Shown in pieces: positions 62,383 through 64,000 of a DNA stretch of 64,000 nucleotides. Source of the DNA: Salipiger profundus (GTDB lineage Bacteria > Pseudomonadota > Alphaproteobacteria > Rhodobacterales > Rhodobacteraceae). The DNA is taken from assembly GCF_001969385.1 (NCBI RefSeq), contig NZ_CP014796.1, positions 2,931,501 through 2,995,500 of the forward strand, read 5' to 3'. Position numbers and translations under genes: made by a program. Positions within the stretch are counted from its first letter, which is position 1, and each line of letters starts with the position of its first letter. The notes under the pieces were generated by a model. The model made no database searches, was not told the origin of the DNA, and was given only the letters and a program-made list of their open reading frames with translations.

Positions 62383-63258
62383 ATGCAGTCGGTGGCCGCG
62401 GCGGTAACGATGGTGCGCGACGACGCCTTCTTCCTCGAAGCGTGGGTGCGCTACTACGGCGGCCTGTTCGGACGCGAAAACTGCTACGTGGTCAATCACG
62501 GGCGTGGCGCCGAGGTGGCGCGCATCGCCGAGGGTTGCAACATCATCGGCCTTCCAGGCGATCCGCATCCGAATTTCGACATGAAGCGCTGGCGGCTGTT
62601 GAACGGACTGGTGGCTGGGCTGCGCAGCTACTACCGGCAGGTGATCGTGGGCGACGTGGACGAGCTGGTGGTGCTGGACCCGGCCGAGGGGCGCTCGTTG
62701 CTCGACTGGCTTGCCGACCAGCCGCTTCGACGGGTGCTCACGCCGGTCGGGCTTGAGGTGATCCACCGGGTCGACCTCGAAGCGGAGCCCATCGGGGCGC
62801 AGATCCTCGGGCCGCGACGGCACGTGAGGCTCGCGCCGCATTACTCGAAGCCCTGCGTGATTTCGCTGGGCACGAAGATCTCTCGAGGCGGGCATTTCAC
62901 GCAGGCCTCGAAGCTCTTCGCGCCGGATCCGCTTTACCTGTTCCATCTGAAATTCTGCGACTTCGGCCAGTATGTCGAGGCGATGAACCGGCGCAACGCC
63001 GTGACCGAGGCCGTGGGCGTGGGGGTGAAGGACGCTGCGATCGGTCGCCATTGGTTCGCCGAGGCCCGAGGCGAAGACAGGGCCGTCTTCGAGGCCTTCG
63101 CATCGCTTGAGATGCAGGAGGGGTTCGACCTCGGCTGGGTGCGCCGGCGCATGAAGCGAAGCTGGAAGCCGCGCGGGGATACGGGTTACTGGCAGTTCGA
63201 CCGGCCCAATATCGACACGCAGTATCATTTGCCGGAGCGCTTCGTCGGGCAGTTCTGA
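62383..63258 (+). CDS. glycosyltransferase family 2-like protein
   Basis: This 291-residue protein starts with SVAAAVTMVRDDAFFLEAWV, as in family 2/92-like glycosyltransferases that begin with a nucleotide-sugar-binding strand. A DxD-type motif lies in VIVGDVDELVVLDP (about residues 86-99). It may transfer a sugar to a surface polymer. The ATG at 62383 follows an excellent AAGGAGG site; a start 27 codons upstream lacks one. The divergent sulfotransferase-like gene is 116 bases away, so the two may share regulation. Confidence 0.78.
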   Translation: MQSVAAAVTMVRDDAFFLEAWVRYYGGLFGRENCYVVNHGRGAEVARIAEGCNIIGLPGDPHPNFDMKRWRLLNGLVAGLRSYYRQVIVGDVDELVVLDPAEGRSLLDWLADQPLRRVLTPVGLEVIHRVDLEAEPIGAQILGPRRHVRLAPHYSKPCVISLGTKISRGGHFTQASKLFAPDPLYLFHLKFCDFGQYVEAMNRRNAVTEAVGVGVKDAAIGRHWFAEARGEDRAVFEAFASLEMQEGFDLGWVRRRMKRSWKPRGDTGYWQFDRPNIDTQYHLPERFVGQF

Positions 63259-63271
63259 GGCGCAGTCGCGA

Positions 63272-63814
63272 TCAGTAGCTCCCGGGTGTGGTCGCGAGCG
63301 ACGCCGTTGTCAGCTCTGCGGGCAGAACGGTCGAGACGCTTTCCGAGGCACTCAAGATCATGGCCTGGGCGTTGCCGTCGAGCAGCCCGAACGCGGTCTC
63401 GTAGACGCTGGCCGGCGTGTAGAACAGCGCGGCGGCGGCGATTGCGCCGACGAGCAGCCGGCCAGACGGGGTGCCGCGCCGTGCCCTGCGCCGCGCGATC
63501 AGGAAGCGCACGAGATGCAGCGCAAGCATGACCGCCGAGACCGCCAGAAGCGCGGCCAGCCCGTAGATCACGTAGTCGTGGTAGCGCTCGGGCAGGTCCC
63601 CCTGGCGGAGGCTTATCTCGATATGGTCGCGTTTCCGGGCGACCGAGAACATGAAGTAGGCCCAGATGAAGCCAGCCATCATCATCAGGTAGGGGTGTTG
63701 GACCTGTGCGGTGCCATGATTGTTCGCCGGGGTCGCGCCGTTTTGCGCAGACAGACGATGCAGACGCGCGGTGAAGTCATCATGCGTCATCTTGCGGAAC
63801 GCATATTTTCTCAT
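63272..63814 (-). CDS. hypothetical membrane protein
   Basis: This 180-residue protein has a basic cytoplasmic N-terminus of about 40 residues and three hydrophobic segments: near 43-58 (LMMMAGFIWAYFMFSV), near 85-110 (GLAALLAVSAVMLALHLVRF) and near 120-135 (LLVGAIAAAALFY). A short polar tail follows. I do not recognise the family and assign no function. It ends 13 bases from the convergent glycosyltransferase gene. The sequence from 63815 to the window end shows no gene. Confidence 0.6.
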   Translation of the reverse strand: MRKYAFRKMTHDDFTARLHRLSAQNGATPANNHGTAQVQHPYLMMMAGFIWAYFMFSVARKRDHIEISLRQGDLPERYHDYVIYGLAALLAVSAVMLALHLVRFLIARRRARRGTPSGRLLVGAIAAAALFYTPASVYETAFGLLDGNAQAMILSASESVSTVLPAELTTASLATTPGSY

Positions 63815-64000
63815 GGGTCGTGCCCCCGGGCCGTGTATTCATACTCTCGTCACGGTTCCGGCGGCCCCGGGCGCGGCCCTGCGCATGTGGGGATGATCCG
63901 TTACCGACCTTTTAAGGGGTAGGGGCAAAAAGTGGCGAATTCGTGCGCAGTTTGCGTCGGGGGCGGTGTTTCACTGTGGCGGATCGCGTGGATTTTCCTG

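Overview
The window comes from a GC-rich alphaproteobacterium, most likely a member of the Rhodobacteraceae (Roseobacter group). The evidence is the strong third-position GC bias, the many ATP-binding-cassette uptake systems, the gene content (cyo oxidase, eutBC, bdhA with a patatin gene, a MocR regulator facing a DUF1127 gene, an IalB protein, a DUF3422 protein), and two families of short intergenic repeats of a kind I associate with roseobacter genomes. No rRNA, tRNA, CRISPR array, insertion sequence or prophage gene was recognised, so this looks like ordinary chromosome rich in catabolic genes.

Layout. 1-3787: cyoABC(D), a bo3-type quinol oxidase on the minus strand. 4362-6571: eutBC, adenosylcobalamin-dependent ethanolamine ammonia-lyase. 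6589-8944: an M24 peptidase diverging from a diaminopropionate ammonia-lyase-like enzyme. 9116-10510: a phosphohexomutase. 10624-19444: a catabolic locus with a DeoR regulator, a class III PLP enzyme resembling phospholyases, an APH/hydroxylysine-kinase-type kinase, a polyamine-type ABC importer, an SDR and an isochorismatase-type hydrolase. 19734-37708: a large locus with a MarR regulator, a Liv-type ABC importer with fused permeases, a Rieske oxygenase, two DUF1185 proteins, a UPF0280 protein and a 6-hydroxynicotinate reductase-like protein on the minus strand, diverging from a molybdenum hydroxylase (FAD subunit plus a FeS-Mo fusion) and HyuA/HyuB on the plus strand. 37793-39514: DUF1127/MocR pair. 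39675-40624: rplM-rpsI. 40799-43389: IalB protein and a HerA-like ATPase. 43405-47547: a FIST (NosP-like) protein, hybrid histidine kinase and LuxR-type response regulator. 47636-52209: an entericidin-like peptide, a YejA-like binding protein, bdhA, a pentapeptide protein and a patatin. 52334-64000: acnA, DUF1223, an acyltransferase, fliG, a small secreted protein, purB, DUF3422, a sulfotransferase-like protein, a glycosyltransferase and a membrane protein.

The two most interesting regions are catabolic. The 10.6-19.4 kb locus fits uptake of a cationic amino alcohol, its phosphorylation, and loss of ammonia and phosphate to give an aldehyde that the SDR and hydrolase process further. The 19.7-37.7 kb locus combines ring hydroxylation (Mo enzyme, Rieske enzyme), ring reduction (6-hydroxynicotinate reductase homologue) and ATP-dependent lactam opening (HyuAB) with three small proteins of unknown function, which is what a pathway for an N-heterocycle would need. 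Its substrate cannot be read from the sequence. Further candidates are a promoter-terminator pair at 49.7-49.8 kb that looks like an orphan small RNA, and a CU-rich minus-strand RNA (or a plus-strand leader peptide) upstream of the HerA-like gene.
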